Positions 33,645 to 40,640 of a DNA stretch of 48,889 bases are shown here, one piece after another. The notes under the pieces are model-generated. The model saw only the letters and a program-made list of their open reading frames with translations. It was not told the DNA's origin and made no database searches. The translations under genes and the position numbers were made by a program. Origin of the DNA: Candidatus Woesearchaeota archaeon. Lineage in GTDB: Archaea > Nanobdellota > Nanobdellia > SCGC-AAA011-G17 > JACPIM01. The DNA is taken from assembly GCA_016188045.1 (NCBI GenBank), contig JACPIM010000016.1, positions 1 to 48,889 on the forward strand, read 5' to 3'. How positions within the stretch are numbered: position 1 is the first letter of the stretch; every line of letters starts with the position of its first letter.

Positions 33645-35447
33645 TTAATATTTACTGACTAAATTTAGTTTAGGATAAACCCCCAAAGATTTTAATTCAT
33701 CTAATAATAATTTAAAGGCGTAGCTTAGTTCTATTGCGGTAATCTCCACATTAGCTCCGCACCTTATGCAAAATTTTTTATTCCTATAATCATCGCTAAC
33801 AGCTAAGGAACCACAACTCTCACAAACATGAACCACGGTTTTATCTGAATCAAATCTTTCTTTAAGCAATAAACTAGCACCGTGTGCGACAAAACAATCT
33901 TTCTCCATCTCTCCTAATCTTAATCCACCGCCTTTGCTTCTACCTTCTATTGGTTGTCTCGTTAATAATTGTATTCTTCCAGATGCTCTAGCATGCAATT
34001 TATTTGCAACCATATGTTTAAGTTTCAGGTAAAACATATTACCTATGTAAATATCTGCCTTGTAAATCTCGCCGGTTATACCATTATACATGGTTTCACA
34101 ACCATTTTCTCTAAATCCTAATTCTTTCAATTCCTTCCTTAATTCTTCAACATTTTCAGAACCAAAAGTAGTGCCATCAATATATCTTCCAGATAAAGCA
34201 CCAACTTTTCCAGCTATAACCTCTATTAAATGGCTTATGGTCATTCTAGAAGGAACAGAGTGTGGTGAAAAAATTATGTCTGGTTGTATCCCACTGGCAG
34301 TAAATGGAATATCCGCCTCTGGAACTATGGCACCTATAACTCCTTTCTGACCGTGTCTTGAAGCAAATTTATCTCCAACCTCTGGAATTCTTAAATCTCT
34401 AACCCTTGCTTGAACCAATTTATTTCCTTCTTCATTCTCAGTCAATACCACCATATCAACTTTGCCTTCTTCTCCTTGTTTAACAGCAACACTGCTCTCT
34501 CTTCTTGTTGATGCCGCAATAGAAAATTCTTCTAGCTCACCTAAAAATCTAGGTGGACTTGTTTTTCCAATAATCACATTATCAGGTTCAACCTTTACTT
34601 CAGGACCAACAATACCGTCAGCATCTAATAATTTATAGTCCTTTTCACTTTTATATCCTTTAACTTCTTTATCTGGTATTCCAATCTCATCAACCAAACC
34701 ACCAGAATATCTTAATTCTTCTGCAACATAAGGCCTGAAATAAGTGCTTCTTGCTAATCCTCTTTGAACACTTCCTTTATTTACTACAATTGAGTCCTGC
34801 ATGTTATAACCACCATAGCTCATTAATGCAATAACAATATTCTGCCCAGAAGGATGATTTTTATATCTGGAAATTTCATGCATAAAACTTTGTACTATTG
34901 GAATCTGCGGAGAATGCAATACACTCACATCAGTATCCATTCTTAATAAATAATTTGTGGCATATAATCCTAAGCTTTGTTTTTGTGTTTTACTACCCCT
35001 GTTTAATCTAGAACTTTGAACAAAATTAGCATAAGGAACTAAACTTGTAGTTAATCCCAACAATATGCTTGGGCTTATTTCCAAATGAGTATGTTCATTA
35101 GTAACATATTCTTCATTCAAGGCAACGAGGGCATTTTCTTCTTCAGCAGCATCTAAATATTCTATAATACCATTTGTTATCAGGTCCTTCCAGGATAGTT
35201 CACCTTTTCTGCACTTGTTTATAATTTCTGTAGTTACTTTGCTTTTTCCATTTTCAATAATTATAACCGGTCTTCTTACTCTCCCCTTTGAACTTTCAAT
35301 GTGAATTTCATTTAATTTCTTATCATAATAGATATTTAGTTCACTAGGCAATTTGTTGGTTCTTCTCATTTCTTTGAATTTACTAACAAAATTTTCTGTG
35401 TCATCCACATTCCCAATAAATCTTTCATCTAAAAATATATCAACCAT
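33645..35447 (-). CDS. rpoB1: DNA-directed RNA polymerase subunit B'
   Basis: 600 residues, the C-terminal half of the split second subunit. Conserved blocks include MSYGGYNMQDSIVVNKGS, VGDKFASRHGQKGVIG and HKLHARASGRIQLLTRQPIEG-like sequence. A zinc site C542xxC545...C560xxC563 lies near the C-terminus. Its ATG overlaps the rpoB2 stop by eight bases. Confidence 0.96.
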   Translation of the reverse strand: MVDIFLDERFIGNVDDTENFVSKFKEMRRTNKLPSELNIYYDKKLNEIHIESSKGRVRRPVIIIENGKSKVTTEIINKCRKGELSWKDLITNGIIEYLDAAEEENALVALNEEYVTNEHTHLEISPSILLGLTTSLVPYANFVQSSRLNRGSKTQKQSLGLYATNYLLRMDTDVSVLHSPQIPIVQSFMHEISRYKNHPSGQNIVIALMSYGGYNMQDSIVVNKGSVQRGLARSTYFRPYVAEELRYSGGLVDEIGIPDKEVKGYKSEKDYKLLDADGIVGPEVKVEPDNVIIGKTSPPRFLGELEEFSIAASTRRESSVAVKQGEEGKVDMVVLTENEEGNKLVQARVRDLRIPEVGDKFASRHGQKGVIGAIVPEADIPFTASGIQPDIIFSPHSVPSRMTISHLIEVIAGKVGALSGRYIDGTTFGSENVEELRKELKELGFRENGCETMYNGITGEIYKADIYIGNMFYLKLKHMVANKLHARASGRIQLLTRQPIEGRSKGGGLRLGEMEKDCFVAHGASLLLKERFDSDKTVVHVCESCGSLAVSDDYRNKKFCIRCGANVEITAIELSYAFKLLLDELKSLGVYPKLNLVSKY

Positions 35448-36930
35448 TTTTAATATCCTTTAACCCTATTTGATATAATGCTTTTTTTATCTTATCTTCA
35501 TCATAAGTCTGATGTGATATTGTACTCAATAATGCAAGATTTTTTCTTAACCCAATTGAAGTTCCCTCGGGTGTTTCTATTGGACACAACCTGCCCCAAT
35601 GTGTGCTATGTAATGCTCTTGCTTCAAAATTCTCTTGGGAAGCACTTAATAGACTAACCACTCTTTGTAAATGACTTAATGTAGCTAAAAAATTAGTTCT
35701 ATCCATGTTTTGGCTAATCCCCCTTCTTCCACCAACCCAAGCACCAGTAGCCATAGCGCTTTTTATTCTTGACGTTAATAATTTATCCCTTATTATTATT
35801 TTAACAGAACTAAATTTACCCCTTTTTACCAATCTTTGAAAATTATATAATAAATCATTAACCAACGCCCTCATATTAACTCTAAACAAATCAATCAACA
35901 AATCACCACTTAATTTCAATCTCTTATTCGAATAATGATCCTTATCAATTATAATTCCTTTCTGGGCAATTAATAAAAATCTCCTAATCAATTTGCATAA
36001 ATTATATGCTTTAGTTAACCTATCTTTTTCTGCTATTCCCAAGTGAGGTAATAAATACTTATCCAGGTTCTCAAACACTTTCTCAGTTTGAACTTCTTTT
36101 GGAGCCATAATGCCCATCCTCTTCGCAATAGCTTCAATGGCCTCGCTTTGTTTCTTTAGTTCAACGGAATTAAACAAATTTATTAAAACATCATCCAAGA
36201 TTTTTTCTTCAGATATGGCCTTTGAAATTTCTTCATCTTTTATTAGACCAAGTGTTTTTATTAAATCAATTACAGGAATTCTCTTAAATCTTGTGAACGA
36301 TACATATATTATTCCATCTTTCATTTGTTCTATTGTGTGTGGTATTCTATAAGAACCCATTTCAGAAAAAATTTGTGCAGTATACTTGCTTGGTCCGCTT
36401 TTTTTTCTATTAAAAAACATTTTGTTAGAGACTAGATCTTCTACAGTAATAAGCACCCTTTCATTGCCATTTAAAATAAAATAACCACCAGGATCATCAG
36501 GATCTTCACCCTTTTCAGCTAGTTCTTCATAATTTAATCCATTTAAATAACAATATTTGCTCTTTAACATTATTGGAATTTTTCCAATCTGCGTCCTAAA
36601 AGAATCTCTTTGAACGCCATCTATATGCACACTAATATTCAGAAATATTGGTGCAGAATAACTTATTTTTCTTAATCTTGCTTCAATAGGATAAATCGAT
36701 CTTTTGCTACCGTCTGCTTCTACTATTATTGGCTTTTCAATTTCAATCTTGTCTAATTTAATTCTAAAATCTTGAACATCCGGAGGAATTATAGTGGGAA
36801 CAACATCGCCTATTTCTTTAATTACCTCTTGCATCCCATGTTCTATAAAATAATTAAAACTATCTATGTCAGCTTTAACTAAAGAATTTTCATCAAAATA
36901 TTTTTTTATTAACTCGTTACCTTTAATCAT
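35440..36930 (-). CDS. rpoB2: DNA-directed RNA polymerase subunit B''
   Basis: 496 residues, the N-terminal half of the second subunit. GYFILNGNERVLITVEDL, RRGISQNMDRTNFLATLSHLQRV and HSTHWGRLCPIETPEGTSIGL are typical. The split between B'' and B' occurs after the last block, as in many archaea. It overlaps the rpoH stop by eight bases. Confidence 0.96.
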   Translation of the reverse strand: MIKGNELIKKYFDENSLVKADIDSFNYFIEHGMQEVIKEIGDVVPTIIPPDVQDFRIKLDKIEIEKPIIVEADGSKRSIYPIEARLRKISYSAPIFLNISVHIDGVQRDSFRTQIGKIPIMLKSKYCYLNGLNYEELAEKGEDPDDPGGYFILNGNERVLITVEDLVSNKMFFNRKKSGPSKYTAQIFSEMGSYRIPHTIEQMKDGIIYVSFTRFKRIPVIDLIKTLGLIKDEEISKAISEEKILDDVLINLFNSVELKKQSEAIEAIAKRMGIMAPKEVQTEKVFENLDKYLLPHLGIAEKDRLTKAYNLCKLIRRFLLIAQKGIIIDKDHYSNKRLKLSGDLLIDLFRVNMRALVNDLLYNFQRLVKRGKFSSVKIIIRDKLLTSRIKSAMATGAWVGGRRGISQNMDRTNFLATLSHLQRVVSLLSASQENFEARALHSTHWGRLCPIETPEGTSIGLRKNLALLSTISHQTYDEDKIKKALYQIGLKDIKNG

Positions 36931-37168
36931 GTATTACCACCCTGTAATATACAGATTTTGAAGCAGTTTGGCTGTTTCTGATTATTTTTATAATGTCTCC
37001 TGCCTTGACACCAAAATCAACAATAGCTGGATCTTTTCTAGAAATTCTTGGCAACTGGTTGGGATTTATATTATATCTGCTTAGTAATTTATCTCTATCT
37101 TCTTTAGTCAATAAAATATGTTCAGGAACCAAGATATGCTGTTTAATATCTATTTTGTCTTCTTTCAT
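36923..37168 (-). CDS. rpoH: DNA-directed RNA polymerase subunit H
   Basis: 81 residues with HILVPEHILLTKEDRDKLL, LPRISRKDPA and VYYRVVIHD, all typical of RpoH/Rpb5 C-terminal domain. It is the first gene of the polymerase operon. The tRNA-Lys gene ends about 20 bases upstream on the same strand with no visible terminator between, so both may share one transcript. Confidence 0.95.
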   Translation of the reverse strand: MKEDKIDIKQHILVPEHILLTKEDRDKLLSRYNINPNQLPRISRKDPAIVDFGVKAGDIIKIIRNSQTASKSVYYRVVIHD

Positions 37169-37201
37169 TTTCTGTTTGTGATATGGAAGGGCCGGACGGG
37201 A

Positions 37202-37236
37202 CTTTCATTATGGGTTGATAAGGGTTTACCCTTATA
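37202..37236 (-). other. Non-canonical T-loop intron of tRNA-Lys
   Basis: 35 bases sit between TTCAAA and T60 of the T loop (one-base ambiguity). On the minus strand they carry the hairpin ATAAGGGT-AA-ACCCTTAT and end in ATGAAAG, the same 3' end as in the tRNA-Ser T-loop intron. The hairpin and its GGTTG flank match the dispersed element at 313-336. Confidence 0.8.
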
Positions 37237-37258
37237 TTTGAACCCGCGACCACCTGGT

Positions 37259-37274
37259 TTCTTTAACTTCTACT
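37259..37274 (-). other. Anticodon-loop intron of tRNA-Lys
   Basis: 16 bases (AGTAGAAGTTAAAGAA) sit between loop position 37 and A38, the canonical site. Both anticodon stem strands flank them. Confidence 0.8.
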
Positions 37275-37312
37275 TAAAAGCCAGGTGCTCTACCGTGCTG
37301 AGCTACCGGCCC

Positions 37313-37549
37313 AATCTCTCTAGCTATATAATCAATACTAAAAAAGGTAAAAAGATCTATTTTTTATAGAAATCTACCTCATTTGTTATCAAAGTATAGC
37401 TAGAATTGTTATGATAAATAAATGAATTAAGTAAAAAGTTAAACATTTTGTGGGAATAGCCGAATAAAGTTTGATATCTTTAGAATTTTGCCAAATTAGT
37501 CATTTATATAGTTTTCGGTCAACTTTTTTTAAAAAGTTTAATAAAAAAA
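37313..37549. other. Spacer between tRNA-Lys and the tRNA-Asp-like gene
   Basis: About 237 bases of AT-rich DNA with no gene visible. A T-run (minus strand, just after 37550) probably ends the tRNA-Asp-like transcript. TATATAATC at 37324-37333 is a weak promoter candidate for tRNA-Lys. Confidence 0.4.
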
Positions 37550-37655
37550 CGCCTGTGCCGAGAATCGGACTCGGGTCTGGGCCTATCTGTTTTCTTTTCC
37601 AAGGTTTTCTTCCAAAGAAAAGCTTATCGACAGGGCCCTGTACTAGCCATTGTAC
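37550..37655 (-). tRNA. tRNA-Asp(GTC)-like gene lacking the 5' acceptor strand
   Basis: From the D arm to the 3' end the fold is good: D stem GTAC (37655-37652) with GTAC (37643-37640), loop AATGGCTA, anticodon stem GGGCC/GGCCC, anticodon GTC, variable loop AGAC, T stem CCGAG/CTCGG, 3' acceptor CACAGGC (37557-37551) and G73, an aspartate identity base. A 43-base intron (37585-37627) sits at the canonical site. The matching 5' strand GCCTGTG is absent upstream for at least 200 bases, where TCTAGCTCG is found instead. The T loop reads TCCGATT with C at position 55. It may be a pseudogene, or half of a split tRNA. Confidence 0.6.
37585..37627 (-). other. Anticodon-loop intron of the tRNA-Asp-like gene
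   Basis: 43 bases between loop position 37 and A38, with an internal CTTTTC/GAAAAG stem. Its plus-strand 17-base segment TCCAAAGAAAAGCTTAT (37611-37627) also occurs at 17158-17174 beside the major pilin promoter. Confidence 0.7.
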
Positions 37656-37719
37656 CGAGCTAGATTTTTAATTTATAAAGTTTGCTTTTAGAAAAAATAT
37701 CCCCACTCCCGGATTTGAA

Positions 37720-37743
37720 TTTCCCGAAACTGATTAAGTTCCT
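37720..37743 (-). other. T-arm intron of tRNA-Asn (position 53/54)
   Basis: 24 bases separate CCCGG from TTCAAATCCGGG. Inside, GTTCC-CGGA-GGAAC can form a hairpin across the 5' border. The site differs from the 59/60 site used in tRNA-Ser and tRNA-Lys. Confidence 0.75.
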
Positions 37744-37759
37744 CCGGGAACCTTTCGGG

Positions 37760-37835
37760 TTGGGCTGACTTATTTTCATCCATACCTTTAGGTTAGTCAA
37801 TAAGTGAATTCATCTTTAGCTTACCTTAAAAAGGT
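37760..37835 (-). other. Anticodon-loop intron of tRNA-Asn
   Basis: 76 bases, unusually long, between T37 and C38 at the canonical site. Internal ACCTTTTTAAGGT and TTGACTAACC / GGTATGG stretches can pair. The border base is ambiguous by about one. Confidence 0.7.
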
Positions 37836-37894
37836 AAACAGCCGAATGCTCTACCATTGAGCTAAGTGGGGATATATAAAAAACATCAAAAATA

Positions 37895-37904
37895 ACTTAT
37901 AAAC
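37895..37904 (-). promoter_or_regulatory. TATA box of tRNA-Asn
   Basis: GGTTTATAAG on the minus strand is centred about 28 bases before the first tRNA base, the normal archaeal spacing. Confidence 0.45.
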
Positions 37905-37927
37905 CTTACTATTCGATTATAATAAAA

Positions 37928-37935
37928 AATATAAA
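37928..37935 (+). promoter_or_regulatory. TATA box of the MTA phosphorylase gene
   Basis: AATATAAA is centred 26.5 bases before the ATG at 37958, implying a leaderless transcript. Confidence 0.45.
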
Positions 37936-37957
37936 CTGTTTCATAAAAAGTAAATTT

Positions 37958-38743
37958 ATGATTAAAGTGGGTATTATAGGTGGTTCTGGTTTAGATAATC
38001 AAAATATTCTAAAGCAACAAGAAGATATCCAATTAAATACGCCTTATGGAAAACCATCTTCTGATTTATTAACAGGAAAAATAAATAATACAGAAGTTGT
38101 TATATTATCAAGACATGGAAAAGACCATTCTATTATGCCAACGAATGTTCCGTTTAGAGCAAATGTTTATGCTTTAAAAAAATTAAACTGCTCCCACATA
38201 ATTGCAACAACAGCAGTAGGTTCATTAAAAAAAGAAATAAAGCCGGGAGATTTTGTTTTTTTAGATCAGTTCATTGACAGAACTACAAAAAGACATTCAA
38301 CTTTTTTTGATAAAGATAAAGTAATTCATTTTCCTTGCTCAGAACCATTCTGCCAACACATAAGAAGCCTATTATCTGAGACAGCATCAGAATTAAATTT
38401 CTCACACCATAAAAAAGGAACAGTAATAACAATAGAAGGACCAAGATTTTCAACAAAGGCAGAATCACATCTATTTAGACAATGGGGAGCAGACGTTATT
38501 AATATGAGCACAGTTCCAGAAGTAAATTTAGCGGGCGAGGCAAGAATATGTTATGCCTCAATTGCTATGTCTACTGACTTCGATTGCTGGTTGGAAACAG
38601 AACGGCCCGTTACTTTTGACATAATAATAGACAGAATGAATAAAAATGCAGGAAATGTAAAAAAATTAATTTTACAAACATTACCAAAAATAAAAAGATT
38701 AGACTGTATATGTAAAACAAAAATTAGTGAACCAATAATTTAA
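37958..38743 (+). CDS. mtnP: S-methyl-5'-thioadenosine phosphorylase
   Basis: 261 residues, normal length. GIIGGSGLD (6-14) is the phosphate-binding loop, SRHGKDHSI and NVPFRANVYALK follow, TTAVGSLKKEIKPGDFVFLDQFIDRT and the substrate site IEGPRFSTKAE, NMSTVPEVNLAGEA match the trimeric PNP/MTAP family. It cleaves methylthioadenosine to adenine and methylthioribose 1-phosphate. The stop is two bases before the apt remnant start, an operon that would have converted the released adenine to AMP. Confidence 0.92.
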   Translation: MIKVGIIGGSGLDNQNILKQQEDIQLNTPYGKPSSDLLTGKINNTEVVILSRHGKDHSIMPTNVPFRANVYALKKLNCSHIIATTAVGSLKKEIKPGDFVFLDQFIDRTTKRHSTFFDKDKVIHFPCSEPFCQHIRSLLSETASELNFSHHKKGTVITIEGPRFSTKAESHLFRQWGADVINMSTVPEVNLAGEARICYASIAMSTDFDCWLETERPVTFDIIIDRMNKNAGNVKKLILQTLPKIKRLDCICKTKISEPII

Positions 38744-39008
38744 AATGGAACATCTGAAAGAAAAAATAAGAACAATTCCAAACTACCCAAAAGAAGGAGT
38801 AATGTTCCTGACATTACAACACTATTAAAAGATCCAGAGGGATTTAATGAGATAATAAGTTTATTTATTAGTAGATATAAAGATAAAAAAATTGATATTG
38901 TAGCAGCAATTGAATCACGCGGTTTCATTATTGGTGGAGCATTAGCTCATCAATTAAAAGCCGGTTTTGTTCCTTTAAGAAAACCAGGAAAACTACCCGC
39001 AGAAACAA

Positions 39009-39188
39009 GCAAAATTTGTGAGAATTACTTTGCGAAATATATTTGTAGTGGTGGACGCGTAATAAGAAATTTGCACGGATTGCATAGCAGGAATATCGAA
39101 GAAATAGACCCTTACCAATGCAAATTAATCAAAGAACTTTTAAAGGATGCAATCTTAAGGATTTATAAAAATTTTGTGGAGAAAAATA
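39009..39188 (+). other. Unassigned insert inside the broken apt gene
   Basis: After the APRT LPAET block the frame stays open without start for about 55 codons (containing GGRVIRNLHGLHSRNIEEIDPYQ and LLKDAILRIYKNFVE) and ends near 39210. It is not APRT. It may be the tail of another gene brought in with the GNAT gene; I do not recognise it. Confidence 0.4.
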
Positions 39189-39623
39189 ATGATAAAAATA
39201 AGACTCCTTAGAGAGAATGATTGGGTAACTGTTAAGCCTTGGCTATATGAACTTGCAAGAGAATCATTTGGAGAAGTAACCCCTTCTATTTTAGAGAAAA
39301 AGATTAAAGAAGATTATCAAAAGGAGCCAGAAGGTTTTGTTGTAGCTGAAGATGAGTCCTCCAGAAAAGTTAATGGACTTTTATGGTTTTCTATATTTCC
39401 AGAGAAAAAATCTGCATTTATTCATGCAATATATGTTCTTCCAACATATAGAGGAAAGGGCATTTCAGACTCTCTTATGGATTATTTAGAAGAATATTGC
39501 AAAAAACAAGATTTGGATAATATAGAGCTAAACGTAACTGTTGGCTTAGAGCATGCTGTAAAATTTTATCTAAGAAGAGGCTTTGAAGTAAAAAGATACC
39601 TTATGAGCAAAAAAACAAAATGA
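39189..39623 (+). CDS. GNAT-family acetyltransferase
   Basis: 144 residues from the ATG at 39189. The acetyl-CoA site is IYVLPTYRGKGISDSLMDYL near 85-105, and the C-terminal HAVKFYLRRGFEV is typical of N-acetyltransferases. The acceptor is unknown. The gene lies within the remains of apt, so it probably arrived by insertion. Its last four bases overlap the next short frame. Confidence 0.82.
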   Translation: MIKIRLLRENDWVTVKPWLYELARESFGEVTPSILEKKIKEDYQKEPEGFVVAEDESSRKVNGLLWFSIFPEKKSAFIHAIYVLPTYRGKGISDSLMDYLEEYCKKQDLDNIELNVTVGLEHAVKFYLRRGFEVKRYLMSKKTK

Positions 39624-39841
39624 CTTCTATAATAGATGTTCATGGAGCACATCTTTCAGATTTTGAGAGATTTCATTTAGAATACGGCGAATTTGAAGAG
39701 GCAAAAGAATTAATAGAATCATTTGGCGGAGAAATAGTTGAAGCGGCATTTATAATTAATCTATTGGATTTAAAAGGAATTGATAAATTAATAAACTCCG
39801 GATACAAGACTTTTTCATTAATTCAATTTGAAGGAGATTGA
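39620..39841 (+). CDS. Short chimeric frame ending in the APRT C-terminus
   Basis: 73 residues beginning MTSIIDVHGAHLSDFERF. From about residue 28 (EEAKELIESFGGEIVEAAF) to the end it matches the last 46 residues of adenine phosphoribosyltransferases. It lacks the catalytic region. Overlap ATGA with the GNAT gene could allow translation, but a function is doubtful. It is best seen as the 3' remnant of the broken apt gene. Confidence 0.5.
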   Translation: MTSIIDVHGAHLSDFERFHLEYGEFEEAKELIESFGGEIVEAAFIINLLDLKGIDKLINSGYKTFSLIQFEGD

Positions 39842-39884
39842 AACCATAGTAGTATTTATATATTTAATAAATTAAATAAATCAG

Positions 39885-40226
39885 ATGGTAACAGAAATAA
39901 CAAATAGTTTTTCATCATTATTTTACATTACCCCGCTTGTTATTATTGCAATTATAACTTTAATTATTTTCTTTATCAGAAAATTAAATTATAATTTTAA
40001 ACAGGTATTAAAATCAATTTGGATTTCATTATTAATCACTATAAGCATTCAGATATTAGTTTTATTAGTAAGTATGTTTTTACTTCCTCAACAACTATGC
40101 AAAATAGGTGCTAACTGTCCCACTAATGCAGAAGTATCTCTATCATTTTTACCTTATACTACACCAATAATATTTCTATTTGTGATATTAATCTATTATA
40201 TAAAAAAATTTATCAAAAAGAAATAA
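39885..40226 (+). CDS. Three-helix membrane protein
   Basis: 113 residues with helices at about 12-30, 42-68 and 85-107 and a Lys-rich end. No motif recognised; two cysteines in CKIGANCPTN lie in the loop between helices 2 and 3. TATA-like TTTATATA is centred 26.5 bases before the ATG, so probably leaderless. Confidence 0.68.
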   Translation: MVTEITNSFSSLFYITPLVIIAIITLIIFFIRKLNYNFKQVLKSIWISLLITISIQILVLLVSMFLLPQQLCKIGANCPTNAEVSLSFLPYTTPIIFLFVILIYYIKKFIKKK

Positions 40227-40227
40227 C

Positions 40228-40638
40228 ATGCAAATTAGAAATTACAAAGATCAAGATTTTCCAAGATTAGTAGGATTATTGAAGGCCACAAATAGTTACT
40301 ACGAACCATTAAACACAAGAGAAAATTTAAAAAGAAAAATAGGACGCGATCCAAATTCAATCATAATTTTAGAAGACGATAAAAAATTAGTTGGAACCGT
40401 ATTTATAATTTATGACCCATTATGTTCTTTTATTTATCATCTTAGCCTTCATCCAGATTATCAGAAAAGGGGGTTTGGAAAGAAATTAATGGACGAAGCA
40501 GAAAAAAGATTAAAAGAAGCAGGAATAAAAAAGCCAACTTTATTTGTCACAGAAGATAATAAGGGGGTAATAGATTTTTACAAAAAAAGAGGCTGGTCAG
40601 TTATGGGCAAAGTATTTGATATGAAAAAAGAGTTATAA
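40228..40638 (+). CDS. GNAT-family acetyltransferase
   Basis: 136 residues. LSLHPDYQKRGFGKKLMDEAEKRL is the acetyl-CoA pyrophosphate loop, and LFVTEDNKGVIDFYKKRGW the C-terminal substrate motif. The start lies one base after the membrane protein stop, so the two are cotranslated. The acceptor is unknown; it is not a close copy of the GNAT gene at 39189. Confidence 0.85.
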   Translation: MQIRNYKDQDFPRLVGLLKATNSYYEPLNTRENLKRKIGRDPNSIIILEDDKKLVGTVFIIYDPLCSFIYHLSLHPDYQKRGFGKKLMDEAEKRLKEAGIKKPTLFVTEDNKGVIDFYKKRGWSVMGKVFDMKKEL

Positions 40639-40640
40639 TT

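Larger units (their letters stand above)
37188..37312 (-). tRNA. tRNA-Lys(TTT) with two introns
   Basis: Acceptor GGGCCGG (37312-37306) pairs with CCGGCCC (37195-37189). D stem GCTC/GAGC, anticodon stem CCTGG/CCAGG, loop CTTTTA..A, so anticodon TTT. T stem GCGGG/CCCGT. Insertions of 16 bases in the anticodon loop and 35 bases in the T loop interrupt the fold; removing them leaves 73 paired-numbering bases. The discriminator would be T, which is unusual for lysine, and CCA is not encoded. It lies just upstream of rpoH on the same strand. Confidence 0.88.
37701..37871 (-). tRNA. tRNA-Asn(GTT) with two introns
   Basis: Acceptor CCCCACT (37871-37865) pairs with AGTGGGG (37707-37701). The extra T before and A73 after could extend the stem. 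D stem GCTC/GAGC, anticodon stem TTCGG/CCGAA with anticodon GTT, variable loop AGGTT, T stem CCCGG/CCGGG and T loop TTCAAAT. A long 76-base insertion lies in the anticodon loop (37760-37835), and a 24-base insertion lies between the 5' T-stem strand and the T loop (37720-37743). Removing both gives a normal tRNA. A TATA box is centred 28 bases upstream. Confidence 0.85.
38745..39841 (+). pseudogene. apt: Shattered adenine phosphoribosyltransferase gene
   Basis: The start MEHLKEKIRTIPNYPKEG then VMF (38745-38807) is APRT-like. One base is missing near 38808 (TTC-CT-GAC instead of TTC-CNT-GAC). The next frame (38810 to about 39008) reads DITTLLKDPEGF ... AAIESRGFIIGGALA ... GFVPLRKPGKLPAET, also APRT. 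The PRPP-binding DDLLATGGT region is missing. The gene is then interrupted by about 600 bases holding a GNAT gene. The tail GGEIVEAAFIINLL ... YKTFSLIQFEGD resumes near 39700. The enzyme cannot be made. Confidence 0.85.

Noticed and set aside
29924-36930. Inteins in the RNA polymerase genes
   Set aside because: All four large subunits have normal lengths and unbroken core motifs.
37550-37655. Permuted tRNA as explanation of the missing acceptor strand
   Set aside because: A permuted gene would have GCCTGTG downstream of the 3' end; none occurs in the next 200 bases of the minus strand.
38740-38928. Minus-strand frame of 62 codons with a hydrophobic profile
   Set aside because: It is the reverse complement of the apt fragment, whose APRT motifs show the true strand.
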